A stretch of DNA of 64,000 nt from Pyrus communis. Its lineage: Eukaryota > Streptophyta > Magnoliopsida > Rosales > Rosaceae. Below the pieces are notes generated by a model, which was not told the DNA's origin, searched no databases, and saw only the letters and a program-made list of their open reading frames with translations. Made by a program: the position numbers and the translations under genes. The stretch spans positions 19,486,428 to 19,550,427 of the forward strand of contig NC_084803.1 in assembly GCF_963583255.1 (NCBI RefSeq), in the 5' to 3' direction. Of this stretch, positions 22,869 to 34,295 are shown one piece after another (positions within the stretch are counted from its first letter, which is position 1; the number at the start of each line of letters is the position of its first letter).

Positions 22869-24059
22869 TAAAAAAAAACCTTCACAAACAAAGTGTGGGC
22901 ATATGCTAGTTATATTTTTGTCAACTGTAACCCACCCATCCAAACTAATCATGGTTCAACCCTTTTTCAAATATGTTCTCTAACATGTTACATTATTGAT
23001 GATCAATATCACATGGTGTTTATATATTTAGAACAACAATAATCCACACATGATAAATAACACCATACTATTATGTTACAAGAATGGTAACAAGACAATC
23101 AATCTCACTTTCCTTCTAATTTAGTTTCTGTTTAATTTTCCAATTGGTCCCCACACTCCTAGTACACTCAAACACACGCACGACACGCGCGCACACATAT
23201 ATATACACAATAATAACAACATTAATATACATACTTGTGTTATAAGTTATAGCCTTCACCTTTTTGCTTTATTTTATTTTTTTCACCAAAATTTAATGGT
23301 AAAAGTGACGAGGTATGTAAATATAGAGTGGGATAAATGATCTGTTAGTCTGAGAAATAGCAGTGCTTCGCGCATCCGATGCAAAGGAAAGGATCTTAGG
23401 CGAGGGGCTTTAAGCAACTAGAGGACAATGGCGCTTTGTTTCCTTTCGGAAATTGCAGTTTTTCATCCATTCAATTCAAACCTAAATTATACAAAGGCCC
23501 GTGCCAGAGTTAGTACTTTGGAGTTTGGACCACTTCCCACATAACACCGACGAAGAAATCTACGGCACACAATTTTGTACTATTCATTCCATGTAAAGCA
23601 AATAAAAATATGTAACTAAATGACTTCTTTAACCTCAAATTTAGGGTTAGTCTAAGGTGATGACGATCCAAGATTCGAATCTTGGGTCGTCCAATGTAAA
23701 AAGCTCAAGTTTTTGTTTTTTTTTTTTTTTGTTTTTTTTTTTTTTTTTTAATTATAGAAATCATGGACAATTTTTTAGTGAGACATTTCATCATGTGCGC
23801 TTGTTGTCATTTATCGAGCCACATTACGCACATGGTGACAAATGTAGACAAATGTCAAAGCAATATATATATATATAAAGCCAATGGAAAAAATGAATAG
23901 TGATTTTGGTGCCACCAAGTTTCAACACAAATATTTGGACAAAAATGCACCCCAAGACAAAAAACTTCAAAGGCATTCCAAAACAATGCATCAAATAAGT
24001 TAGGGGCATTTTCGTTATTTTAATAGTATTTTTTTAATAATTAATTTTTTCATTTTTTT
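22402..24059. other. AT-rich intergenic DNA, no gene seen
   Basis: No frame with family resemblance on either strand. Contents: A/T-rich runs, a CT-rich patch and a 28-base A run (22775-22867), a CA/CG-rich microsatellite-like patch (23172-23206), and two T runs at 23716-23750. A short stretch at 23660-23700 has ATTCGAATCTTGGG, resembling an RNA polymerase III B box, but no flanking element could be delimited. Confidence 0.4.
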
Positions 24060-25315
24060 TTAATTAGTACCTCACAATAGACTAGAAATAATGTGATTCA
24101 ATTAGTTGTTTATTAAATATTATTTTCTCTATTTTCAAACACGTTCAAAACATTTTAAGAGGCGTGTAATGCCAGTTATAAAAAAATTATTTTGCACACG
24201 AATAATAATGTGATTAAATTACTTGTCAAATGATTGTTTTTTTTATTTTTAACAAACAATGTTATCTAGGGGTGGGTTTATCCTCACAATGGGCTAGCAA
24301 TAATGTGATTCAATCAATTGTTTATTAAATATTATTTTCTCTATTCTTAATGTATTCTATAGAGACCGATTTTATTATGTGAATTCAGTTACTTTAATTG
24401 GTTTATGAGGGGTTTCTTCTAGCATGATCTAAGATTATTCATTTACTTCAAATATTTGACTTTCCTTTTATCAATTTATGCATATAAATATATTTAAAAC
24501 GTGTAAGTCATGCATAGCACGCCATGATTCAAAATATGCCCTTGTCATTTTAATTAGTTTTTTTGTGCTTTTTTTTTTTTTTTTTTTTTGTGTGTGTTGT
24601 TTTTTTTTTTTTTTTTTTTTTTAAACTAGTACCTCACAATAGGTTAGCAATAATGTGATTCAATTTCTCTATTTTAAAACACATTCAAAACATCTTAAGA
24701 GGCGTGTAATGCCAGTTATAAAAAAGATCTTTCGCACGTGGATAATAATGTGATTAAATTAGTTGTCAAATGATTTTTTTTTTTTTTTTTTTTAACAAAT
24801 GATATTATCTATATTAAAGGGGACGGGGTGGGCTTAGCCTCACAATGGGCTAGTAATAATGTGATTCAATCAGTTGTTTATTAAATATTATTTTCTCTAT
24901 TTTTAAACACTTTCAAAACATCTTAAGAGGCGTGTAATGTCAGTTATAAAAAATGTCTTTCGCACGCGGATAATAATGTGATTAAATTAGTTGCCACATG
25001 ATTATTTTTTTTAACAAACGATGTTATGTACACTAAGGGGGAGGGGATGGGCATAGCCTCACAATGAGCTAGCAATAATGTGATTCAATCAATTGTTTAT
25101 TAAATATTATTTTCTCTATTCTTAATGTAAATTCTATAGAAATCGATTTTATTATGTGAATTCGGCTGCTTTAGTTGGTTTATGAGGGGTTTCTTCTAGC
25201 ATGATCTAAGATTATTCATTTACTTCAAGTATTTGACTTTCCTTTTATCAATTTATGCATATAAATGCATTTAAAACGTATAAGTCGAGCGTAGAACGCC
25301 ATGATTTAAAAAATG
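24060..25315 (-). repeat. Composite tandem repeat built on SINE-like tails
   Basis: Five partial units start near 24069, 24275, 24634, 24839 and 25060, each with CTCACAAT-gg-CTAG-AATAATGTGATTCAA. Units 1, 3 and 4 continue into a block containing CTTAAGAGGCGTGTAATG and end in AATAATGTGATTAAATTA; units 2 and 5 share a different 200-bp continuation (AGCATGATCTAAGATTATTC, then TTTGACTTTCCTTTTATC). So the order is x-y then x-x-y. Read on the minus strand, the shared start resembles the 3' tail of the SINE-like copy at 58740-58800 (CATTGTGAGG-TTAAGCCCACC). The array looks made by local duplication of SINE remnants plus flanks. Confidence 0.65.
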
Positions 25316-25679
25316 TCTTCTGCACACACATGAGCGCGTGCATGAAGGCTAGTAGGCTCTTATATGTTTAGTTTTGGTGTCTTCTAGTGTGTGTGTGTAT
25401 ATATGATGATTGCTGTGAAGAGCCATTGCCTAGGTTATCAATATTCCATGTCGCATTTTGTCGATGCAATCTATACACCAAGTGTTGTTGAGATTTGCTA
25501 GCTACAGGCATTATGTCAAGCATTTGATGGGCCACAAAAGAGTCTCATACCAAATATTTACAAGGTGCCTTCATAGATGTGTTTCTCAATCTCTAATGAA
25601 TCTTATTACTAGTGTTAACATCATGTTGTAAGACCATTAACCGTATACTCTTAGTAAAACGAAGAATACCAATGTATAA

Positions 25680-26640
25680 ATAATGGGATACTTTGGATAC
25701 TTTGGATGCGGTCCTTAATCCTTAACATTCTTTGATTAAAACCTTAATAGTATTCAAAGTTTGATCAAAATCTCTTGACTTTGTACACCTCATTATATTA
25801 ATATTTTTATTTTTATTTTTATAGTTTTGACATTAATTGTTTGATATTTTATGAGATTTATAATCCTATAAATTTAAAATCCCTCATTATAATACTATTA
25901 GAAACGGTTACAATAAAAAAATTCAAACATTTTGATTGAATAAATGGATAAAAACTATGCAAAAATAAGAAATAATAAATGGCAAAAGAATGTATCCATA
26001 GTGTTAAAAAATTTGGTACATTTCACATATAACAAAGTGGTACATTAATAAAGAAGAATGGGTACATTATAAATAAATTAGGGTACAGATAAAAGATTAA
26101 AAAATTATGAGTACAAATGAATTTTTAAAAAATATAGGCGCTAAAAGAAATTAATACATGGGTACAAAATAAAACTAAAAATAAAATACTACAAATTAAA
26201 AAAAAATGTTACAAATTAAAAGTGGGTACAAACTAAAAATATAAATATATGATACAAAGTTTAGGCATAAAACATAAATATACCATATGTAATTTTCTAT
26301 CATTGATTAAATATACAATGTCACGTAACGGTATACACATGAGTACAAACACAAATAAAACCTTAAAAATTATGGGCACAAAAAGAAACTAATATATGGG
26401 TACAAATTAAAAAATATTTGCAAATTAAAAATAGGTACAAACTAAAAATAAAAATATATGATAAAAAATTTAGCCTTAAATATAAATAAACTAATTGCAA
26501 CATTTTTAACACTAAAGGAATATATTTTAAAAATAAAAATATTTTATTATTCAAATAATTAATGGTGTTATTAATACCCAATGACCTTAAAAATTGAAAA
26601 TGAATAAGATTTTAATCAATAGATTAACAAAAAGAAGGAT
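25680..26640. repeat. AT-rich dispersed repeat with GGGTACAAA motifs, copy 1
   Basis: At least six degenerate copies of a GGGTACAAA(T/C)TAAA-like motif lie between 26000 and 26460. The end of the stretch, with AATTGAAAATGAATAAGAT (26594-26612), matches 45362-45380 in a second copy at 44745-45430. The two copies are in the same orientation. No coding capacity and no clear terminal repeats. Likely an old non-coding transposon family; type unknown. Confidence 0.5.
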
Positions 26641-26936
26641 GTGAACATAATTTCTCCATAAATAATATTAAATAAAAGGCAACTGTGAAATGTTCTCAAA
26701 TCTTATGTTCTTTCAGAATTCTTAATTAACGCACAAAAGAACAATCAAGAAAAGTGGTAATAAAAAAATCAAAGGTGGTACGCACGATCCGTCGCTTCAC
26801 AAGTATTGTTTACCCGCTCTCGCATGCAAGGGGCAGATTCTTTTGCTCTTTGCTTGATCAGATGCCTAATGACAATGTTTAATCCATGATTAAGGATTAT
26901 TTACGGATAGATTCTTGCAGCTCTTAGGGTGCAATT

Positions 26937-28079
26937 GTTGCATCGGACTATCTCGGACTAAACAAGCGTTAGGGATTAAGCTGGACTGTTTTAAACTAGA
27001 CTAAACTATACTAACTTAATGAAGTGTTTAATGTAATGTCGGACTAAGAGCAAAATAATGACAAAAAAAAAAAAAAAAAAAAAAAAAAAACTTTGATATG
27101 TAACAAAATATTCTGATCCAATGAAAGTGAACGCCAACATCGAAAGTTTTTGCACAATTAACCAAATTCCAGAAAAATAAAAAAATCCTTCAATTGCTAT
27201 CCCAAAAAAAGCAAAACTACTGAAATCTTTCAATTTGATCAACCACTCTCTAAATATCCCAGAAAAATCAAATACTTCAATTTGGTATTTCAAAGACAAC
27301 TCGCAAATCCAACCCTCCCTTCACAAATCAAACGCAACCCAATTCACAAAATCATTTTCTTGATATGTGAGAGTTCACCTCCTTCATAAGTCCTCTATTT
27401 ATTTTATGCTCAAGTAGTTACTTGAAGATTTGTAGTCGAATAGCTCTTCAATTAACAATAACAAATTCCTTCTCGACCTTCCATCAAATATTTTGAAAGC
27501 CTCCGTAGTTGTAATCCTTTAAGAGAAAACGCAAAGTGCCCAACCCAGAACCCTTTATCATGTTCACAATTTAGAAACACAGTTAGGAATTCCACTTGGA
27601 AGGAAATTCGAATCCCAGAAAAAATGATTCGAGAACCCAAAAAAATCAATTAAAAAACCTAGAAAAATTAAATCCCAAAAAAATCGATTCAAAAACCCAG
27701 AAAAAGGGAAAATACCTGCAAATTGAGTCTTCAAGACTTGGACTTTTAGATTCGTCTGAATCGTTTCTGTCAAACCCAGTCTTGCAGACTTGGAGATCTT
27801 CTGGACAGACGAGAGGGAGGTGGGGAAAGAGACAGTGGGAGGGCAAGTTCTCAGGCGTGGGGCGAGGCAAAGTAAGGGGTAGCAAGAAGCGAGAAATGGG
27901 ACTAGTAATCCCCTACTTTTCGGGGGGCTCTCGCTAAAGCCCAGCTAATGAAGGATTTAGTCGGCACGAGTCCAGCTTAATCCCATTAAACTCAATCCCG
28001 ACTTGCACCAAACACAGAATAATAATCCTTCCAAGTTGTCCAGTCCAATGAAACTTAACGTGGCCAAACAAACACGCCC
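26937..28079. mobile_element. Non-autonomous PIF/Harbinger-like element
   Basis: TTA lies on both sides (26934-26936 and 28080-28082), the 3-bp duplication typical of this superfamily. Ends are imperfect inverted repeats: GGGTGCAATTGTTGCATCGG on the left and, read from the right on the minus strand, GGGCGTGTTTGTTTGGCCAC. A second subterminal similarity, TCGGACTA versus TTGGACTGGAC, follows. No transposase. The interior holds a 28-base A run (27063-27090) and degenerate direct repeats at 27600-27715 (CCCA-AAAAA-TCGATTC). Confidence 0.6.
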
Positions 28080-28122
28080 TTAAAGTCTAGACAAAAGCAC
28101 ACCTAATTTGGAACATCCAAGT

Positions 28123-29186
28123 TAGACATGGTAATTTCTTACACGACCTGTTAACACGACACGTAAACGATACGAATATAACGAGGTTATGGTTGACACG
28201 ATAACTAATCAGGTCGTTATCAAGTCAAACGATAACAACCCGTTAATAACGGGTCCTTAACAGGTTTACACGAGAGTAACACGCAAGTAACCCGTTTCAA
28301 CACATTAAGAAAAAAGTTATTTTGATGACTTTAATTTTTTAAACTACTTAAAAAACATAATATCAAATACAATAGCCATAGTGTATATGCATATATTGTA
28401 TATTAAAATATGTGTTATCATATTATTATTCTATATAAATTTTGTGACATACTCGATATCTTAACGGATCGTGTCGTGTAACACCCATTAAAGTAAACGG
28501 GTAATATGACCCAACCCCAAATCGATCCTTTAATATTATCAGGTAATATGACCCGACCCGTTACCCGTTAAGGAAAATATATTTTAAATCAATAAATAAT
28601 GAAAATGAAAAATATAATTTAACCCAAAAAAATTGAAAAAGATAATACTAAATTTGTATATGTATATCACATTGTCACATAAATATTACTTCAAAACATA
28701 AAAACAACATTTGTCTTTTAAGTATTAAATACCCCAAAATAAGAGTCTAATGAAAAACCATTGGTACATGAAGGGAGTTGCATTTTAAGGTTGTGGAAAC
28801 CTTGCACATCTTTTTACAGTAAAACCCTTTAATTTTCATCAATCACAAAGGAAAATGATTTTTTTTTTTTTTTTTTTTGAACTCGCTTAAAAATACTATT
28901 CATGAGGGTTTGTATGGTTTTAAAAATTCAAAACGATGTCCCCATCCTCAAAGCGTACAAGATGCGATCACGAGCGCTTGCATATTGTTTCACATTTTTT
29001 GCACTTGTAAGTTAATTATTATATTTTTTTTAAATGTGTTTGGCATTTTTAAATTACTTGATATTTTTATTTTTAATGTGTTATAATTTTTTAATCTCAC
29101 TCCTTGCCTATAGTATACTATAAAAATAAATAAAACTAAATTTTTTTGGCACGAACACAGAAAACACGATACGAATGCCAGGTCTA
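28123..29186. mobile_element. Non-autonomous hAT-type element with perfect 8-bp duplication
   Basis: ATCCAAGT occurs at 28115-28122 and at 29187-29194, directly beside the ends. The element begins TAGACATGGTAATT and ends so that its minus-strand start is TAGACCTGGCATTC, i.e. short inverted repeats with the T-A-G start of hAT elements. Subterminal repeats of ACACGACACG / CCCGTTAA type crowd the first 200 bp (28140-28300) and recur near 28450-28570; such repeats are usual transposase binding regions in hAT. No transposase frame. 1064 bp long. Confidence 0.75.
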
Positions 29187-29194
29187 ATCCAAGT

Positions 29195-30889
29195 AACACC
29201 CAAATTTCAAAAATCCTGCTAATGTAGATGAATAAATGACCAATTGTTATAAAATATTTACAATTTAGGCCATATTTTCCCTAAACATGTTAATAAATGT
29301 AATTACTCACCATATTTATGATCATTGATCAATGAGCAATGGTCCCATGCTAAAATAAGCTTCCACGTATTACAAATAAATACTAATTAATACATTATAT
29401 ATACTAATCTACCAACATATAAGTTAATGTACCTATATTTACCAATTGAATAAAATAACATTCCTACATTTTGTAGGTAAATTATTTTGCATGTATCATT
29501 ATATTTATTGAGAACATTTTATTATTATTATTATCATTAGTGTATTTATGTGCAAATAATGTATCTATATTTTTAGGTAAATAAACTAGTTTTGAATCAA
29601 ATAACATTTGTTTATTCTATAGGTAAATTTGGCACGTATTGTTACACATGGTAGGCACATTGTTATTATATATGTACTTGTTAAATAATTTACCTATATT
29701 TATATATAAAATAAAACATAGATAAATTAATTTGGACAACATGTAGTAGACAAGTATTATATTCTATACGTTTTGGCACATATTATTACATATAGTAGAC
29801 ACATAGTTATTGTTTATCTACATGCAAGACTGAACAAAAAAAAAAAGTGCCTAATTTTGTGAGAAAAAAATGTACTATGGTGGATTCAGCTAAAGTAAAA
29901 ATATACCATGGTGTGTTCAGCTAAAGAAAATTGAGCTTTGAGGTGTATAATGCCATCCCCAAAGCGAAAGTACAACACTCCATGTTGGCTTCGAAAGATA
30001 AGTACGTACACACATGTTACAGCTACGACTGACCACACACACACACACACAAAGTACCTTTTATATGTATACACATACGTCCATTTCGATGGGTTGAACG
30101 ATATCCCGCTCCTAAACTTTTTCATTAGTACCACATGTAATATGATGAAGACTTGGAAAAAATGTGCAGATCGATAGGGAGAGAGAGGAGAATATATTTG
30201 TATGAGTCTATAAAAAAAATCTTTGGTGTGACGCGCAGGATGATGGAAGCAGCCCATGTATTTTATTCGCATCCACCTAACTTACAACATCTGAATGTGG
30301 TGGACGATTAAAATATTACAAGGTACCATTTTTTTAGAATAAAAAATAAAAAATAGAAAAGCTTTCTTCGTATTGTCGCATGTTCTAGGTCTCACCCACC
30401 CATCCAACTTGGCCCTTTGTTTTTTTTATTTGCAAAACAACCAGGGGTTTAATGTGAATCCCAAGTGGAACCCTAACTCGTATACCCATTTGCATTTGGT
30501 CACTAACTTTTTGTGTTTGTTTCTTTTTAAATATATTATGTTTTTCTTTCCTTTCTTTATTCACGCTCTAGGTCCAAGCCACTCATTAAGCTTGATTTTA
30601 TTCCGTTATGTTTCTTTAATTACGACACTCAATACCTACACATATTTACCATTAAATTTGAGTAGTTTCAAATTCAAAGGTGTTGGCAACTTCTAAAGAA
30701 AAATCAAATTTGTTTTTCAAAACTAACAATAATTAACTTTAGAGAAATTATAAACACGGACAATTTTTCTTCTTTAACAATCATTCTTTATTTATTTATA
30801 GCCATCAGATTGAATAAACGTTTAACCTAAAAACTACAAAACCTACATGGCACGCATGTTGAGTAACTATTGAGCTAACTACATCCATC
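29195..30889. other. Intergenic, AT-rich, degenerate short repeats
   Basis: Nothing coding is supported. 29455-29830 has three or four loose repeats of a 100-bp theme (TAGGTAAATT ... GCA(C/T)(A/G)TATT ... TAGTAGACACAT). A CA microsatellite lies at 30034-30052 (minus-strand GT run). The longest frames show no family resemblance. Confidence 0.35.
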
Positions 30890-32940
30890 TTGTGAATGTA
30901 GGCGTGCCAACTCGGAATCAAGCTCGATCGAGCGAGTAGAATAAATGTCGTGGTGGTGTCGAATGCGCTGCTGACTTTTGCACTTTAGCGATTACGGCTG
31001 GGGAAGGAACATGTCTAGGGCTTGGGTTCTAGAACCTGAAGAAAAAGTTGCCCAGTTCACTGCAAAGTTCAGGATCCCATGTACCAGGTTCAACCACTTC
31101 GACATTATTCGGGAGAATATTAGTGTATCGAATCGGTATCAGGCTATAAGGGCACATGTACTCAAATGAGATGAATGTTTTAATGGTGAACGTAGTTCAG
31201 CCGTTTGAATGTCGAAATGAAAAATTCACCTAAGAGTAACCAATCATAAAACACTTCACTTTGCTCAAAAGCCAATAAAGTGAACTCTTTGGGCGAAAGA
31301 ATTAAGAACTCTTCGCCTGCCGAGACTTGGATAGATAATCAATAAACCTAGAAGCAGCGTCGTTTACTTGTCCAAACTAAATGTGATTTATTTTGCTTGA
31401 TTCTACGATGCCAGTGATGTTTACTTATCCAAACTGAAGGTGTCGTGGATTGGCAACACAGTGTTGTTTACTTATTCAAACTGAATATGCGTTAACAGGG
31501 AGGGTTATGAGGCCATCTCCAATCGAAGGGTCCAAAAGGCCAGAGGGCCGAAAATAGCCCAAAAATCATCTCTAACCAAGGGCTAGACCAGAGGGCTCGT
31601 GGGCCCCACAGAATCTAAAAGGGTTGGCCCCTTCCAGCCAGCTAACCCCAAGCTAGCCAAATTTTTTGCTTAAAACTGTCAGTTATAACCAACACGAATA
31701 GTTGGGAAAATTTTGAATACAATGGCTAGCTAATGTTAGCTAGCCGTATTTTTTTTTTAATTTTTTTTTTTAAGTTTTATTTTTTATTTTTATTTATAAA
31801 AAAATTTCCTATAATTTCTATTTTTAAATTCTATTTTTTTTCTATAACTTCTATTTTACAAAATTCGTTTCATATTTTTTTTTTTTTTTAAATTCCATTT
31901 TTTTCCCATAACCTCTATTTTACAAAATTTGTTTCATATTTTTTTTAAATTCTAATTTTTTTCCTATAACTTCCTAAACCATTATACAACATTAAATTAA
32001 ATTAAGTAACATAAAACAACATTAAACAATATGAAACAACATTAAATAACATTAACCAACATAAAAATTATACAACATAAATTTAAGTTGTAGTTTTTAA
32101 ATTTAAGTTGTTGTAGTTTTTAAAATTAAATAATAAATTATATTTGGCCCTCGGTTGGAGACAGTTTTTTGTGACAGGGCTAAAACGAGCTCTATCGCCC
32201 TTTGGCCCTCAGTTGGAGATGGAGGCAAATATAGCCATGCACTGTTTATTAAAATATTAATATCTTGGAGGGCCATAGGGCTAAAACGAGCCCTTTGGCC
32301 AGCCATCGGTTAGAGATGACCTGATATTTAGTATTTTTTTTTAGGGGTATGAGAAGGGTTTCGCGTATAGCGTTTTGAGTTGTTTGTTGAGTTGAAGGGG
32401 GTTTTCCATGTTACATAACCTCTTCTAGGATTGGCGTTGTGATAAACAAGTCTGCCAAGATAGAGTCTTGATGGGACTATGTCACTCTGCATTACTTGAA
32501 TATTCAGTTTTTTTATCTCTTTTAATCATTTCCTTAGTCGAAACTCACCTCTATCTAGTCTTGACTTCTTGATTTAAATTAGGATTCTGAACCTAGCCCC
32601 TTTATGCGATTAATTCATTCTTATTTTGATCAAGAATGAATTCTGATCCTTAGAATAATTCACCTCTAACCAAAGCCTATTCTAATTCTTGGCCATTTTA
32701 GTTCACTAAGGACTTGACCGAACCACGTTTGAACTTAATCATTTCACACTCCAACTTTCATGAAGACTGTGTCGAATCAATCCTTTCGTGGGGCTTGAAA
32801 ATCCACTGGCCTGAGGGATCATTACTGGACCGAGGAATGTGGCTTTCCAACTCAGGTTAACCCATTCTCGACTTAAGTTGTTATTCCATACCCAAATAAT
32901 AACACAAAAACAACAACGCACAGATTAACCATAAACCCTT
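30890..32940. mobile_element. Possible decayed LTR-type remnant interrupted by a MITE
   Basis: The sequence on both sides of the MITE at 31511-32321 is less AT-rich than its surroundings and resembles U3-R-U5 type LTR DNA, with repeated phrases such as GTTTACTTATCCAAACTGAA (31416-31435), again with changes near 31364 and 31470. I see no matching second copy, no terminal repeats and no duplication, so the limits and the class are uncertain. Confidence 0.3.
31511..32321. mobile_element. MITE with about 35-bp inverted ends
   Basis: Left end GGCCATCTCCAATCGAAGGG; right end read on the minus strand GGTCATCTCTAACCGATGGC. Similarity continues inward (CCAGAGGGCC versus CCAAAGGGCTC). TGA lies on each side (31508-31510 and 32322-32324), a candidate 3-bp duplication. 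The interior repeats the words GGCCCTCGGTTGGAGA and GGCCCTCAGTTGGAGA at 32144 and 32202, so the right end is itself partly duplicated. No coding capacity. Superfamily not decided. Confidence 0.6.
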
Positions 32941-34295
32941 TTTTTATTGGGTAATGCTAGACAAATTCAGAGACCAAAGTTGATAAACTAAATAACATAG
33001 AAATTGATGATTAAATCATTACTTAAGTGTTGATTAACGTTCTCACTTACTATTAGTGACATATTATTTAATCTATAAATTTAATCTACCTAATATTACT
33101 CTTCTTTATTTGTAATATGAGATTGCATAAGACAAACAAAAACACCACACAAAATAACGTACAAGACTGTAAAAATGAAAGGTCCCTCTCGTCATAATAG
33201 CAGTGTCTGACTGCTTTTGGCGGAGAGAACTGATTCAAAGGACACCGATGAGAGCGACTATTCATCACCATTGCCTTGATATTTGCAAGACATTTACAAA
33301 ATACCCCTTTTTCGTATCCCTCATTTTCTTCTGTCTCCAGTCTCCACCCCTCTTTTAATACAAAATTTTAACCCTAGATTTTCCTTCCCTTTGTTTTTTC
33401 ACCTAAATTATGTCACGCATTACTCTATTAGGTAACTCCAACCCCAACTTTTATGACCAAAATTAAATTTATTAAAAAAGATAGATACTAGGCATTGAGA
33501 TATTAATATACAAAATTAAATAAGAAAAGAAATCAATAATTGTTGTCAGAACTCAGAAAATCTAGTTGAATATCGACTTCATTTGTTGGTTTGACCAACC
33601 GTTATACATTTTTAGTTGGACAATACTTAACTATTCAAAGATGAGTAGGAACCTTTACTTAAAAATTTTCAAAACTATTCGTTGTCAATTTTATGGAACT
33701 TCGTGTTTATAATTAAAACCGTTCATATTATAAATTACTTTATAAAAATCGCATCTGCACAAAATCAATTAAAATTAAGATTGTTTAATCATCAAACTAT
33801 TTAAAAACAAATTAACGGTATTGGTAAAAGCATCACAAATCGTTTATGCATTTGCTACAATAGATTGACTAAACAATCTCACTTTTAATTTATTTTTTGC
33901 AGAGATAATCTTTACAATATAATTCATTGTATGAACGGTTCTGATCATAAGCACAAAACTCTGTGATTCAAACACTAAGAGTTTCGAGTATAAGTTCCTA
34001 CTCGTATTTCAATAGCCAAGTATTGTTCTTTTTTGTTTTGGTAAATACCAATGAGAGCATACATGTGATTTCATATCCCCAAAAAAGAGGAGAATTTCCT
34101 GTCCTTGTTACTAAAATTTATCTTTGTTTTGGAGCACCGAAAGAACTGGATTTTTGGTGCTTACAAAATAAACAGAATCAAGAGGACTTGATCGTAATAA
34201 ATTAGAATCGGGGACGTGGGGGATGATGGTGGTAATTAGGCAGAAAAATCTTGATTAAGAGGGGTCATGACCAAAGAGAGCTAAGCTAGCTTTAA
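32941..34295. other. Intergenic region downstream of AP2
   Basis: No gene supported on either strand. 3' flank of the AP2 gene (minus strand); the AP2 stop codon is at 34296-34298. The AP2 3' untranslated region should lie in about 33900-34295, but no single poly(A) signal can be chosen by eye. Confidence 0.4.

Noticed and set aside
23660..23700. tRNA gene suggested by a TTCGAATC word
   Set aside because: No A box or cloverleaf around it; more likely a SINE fragment.
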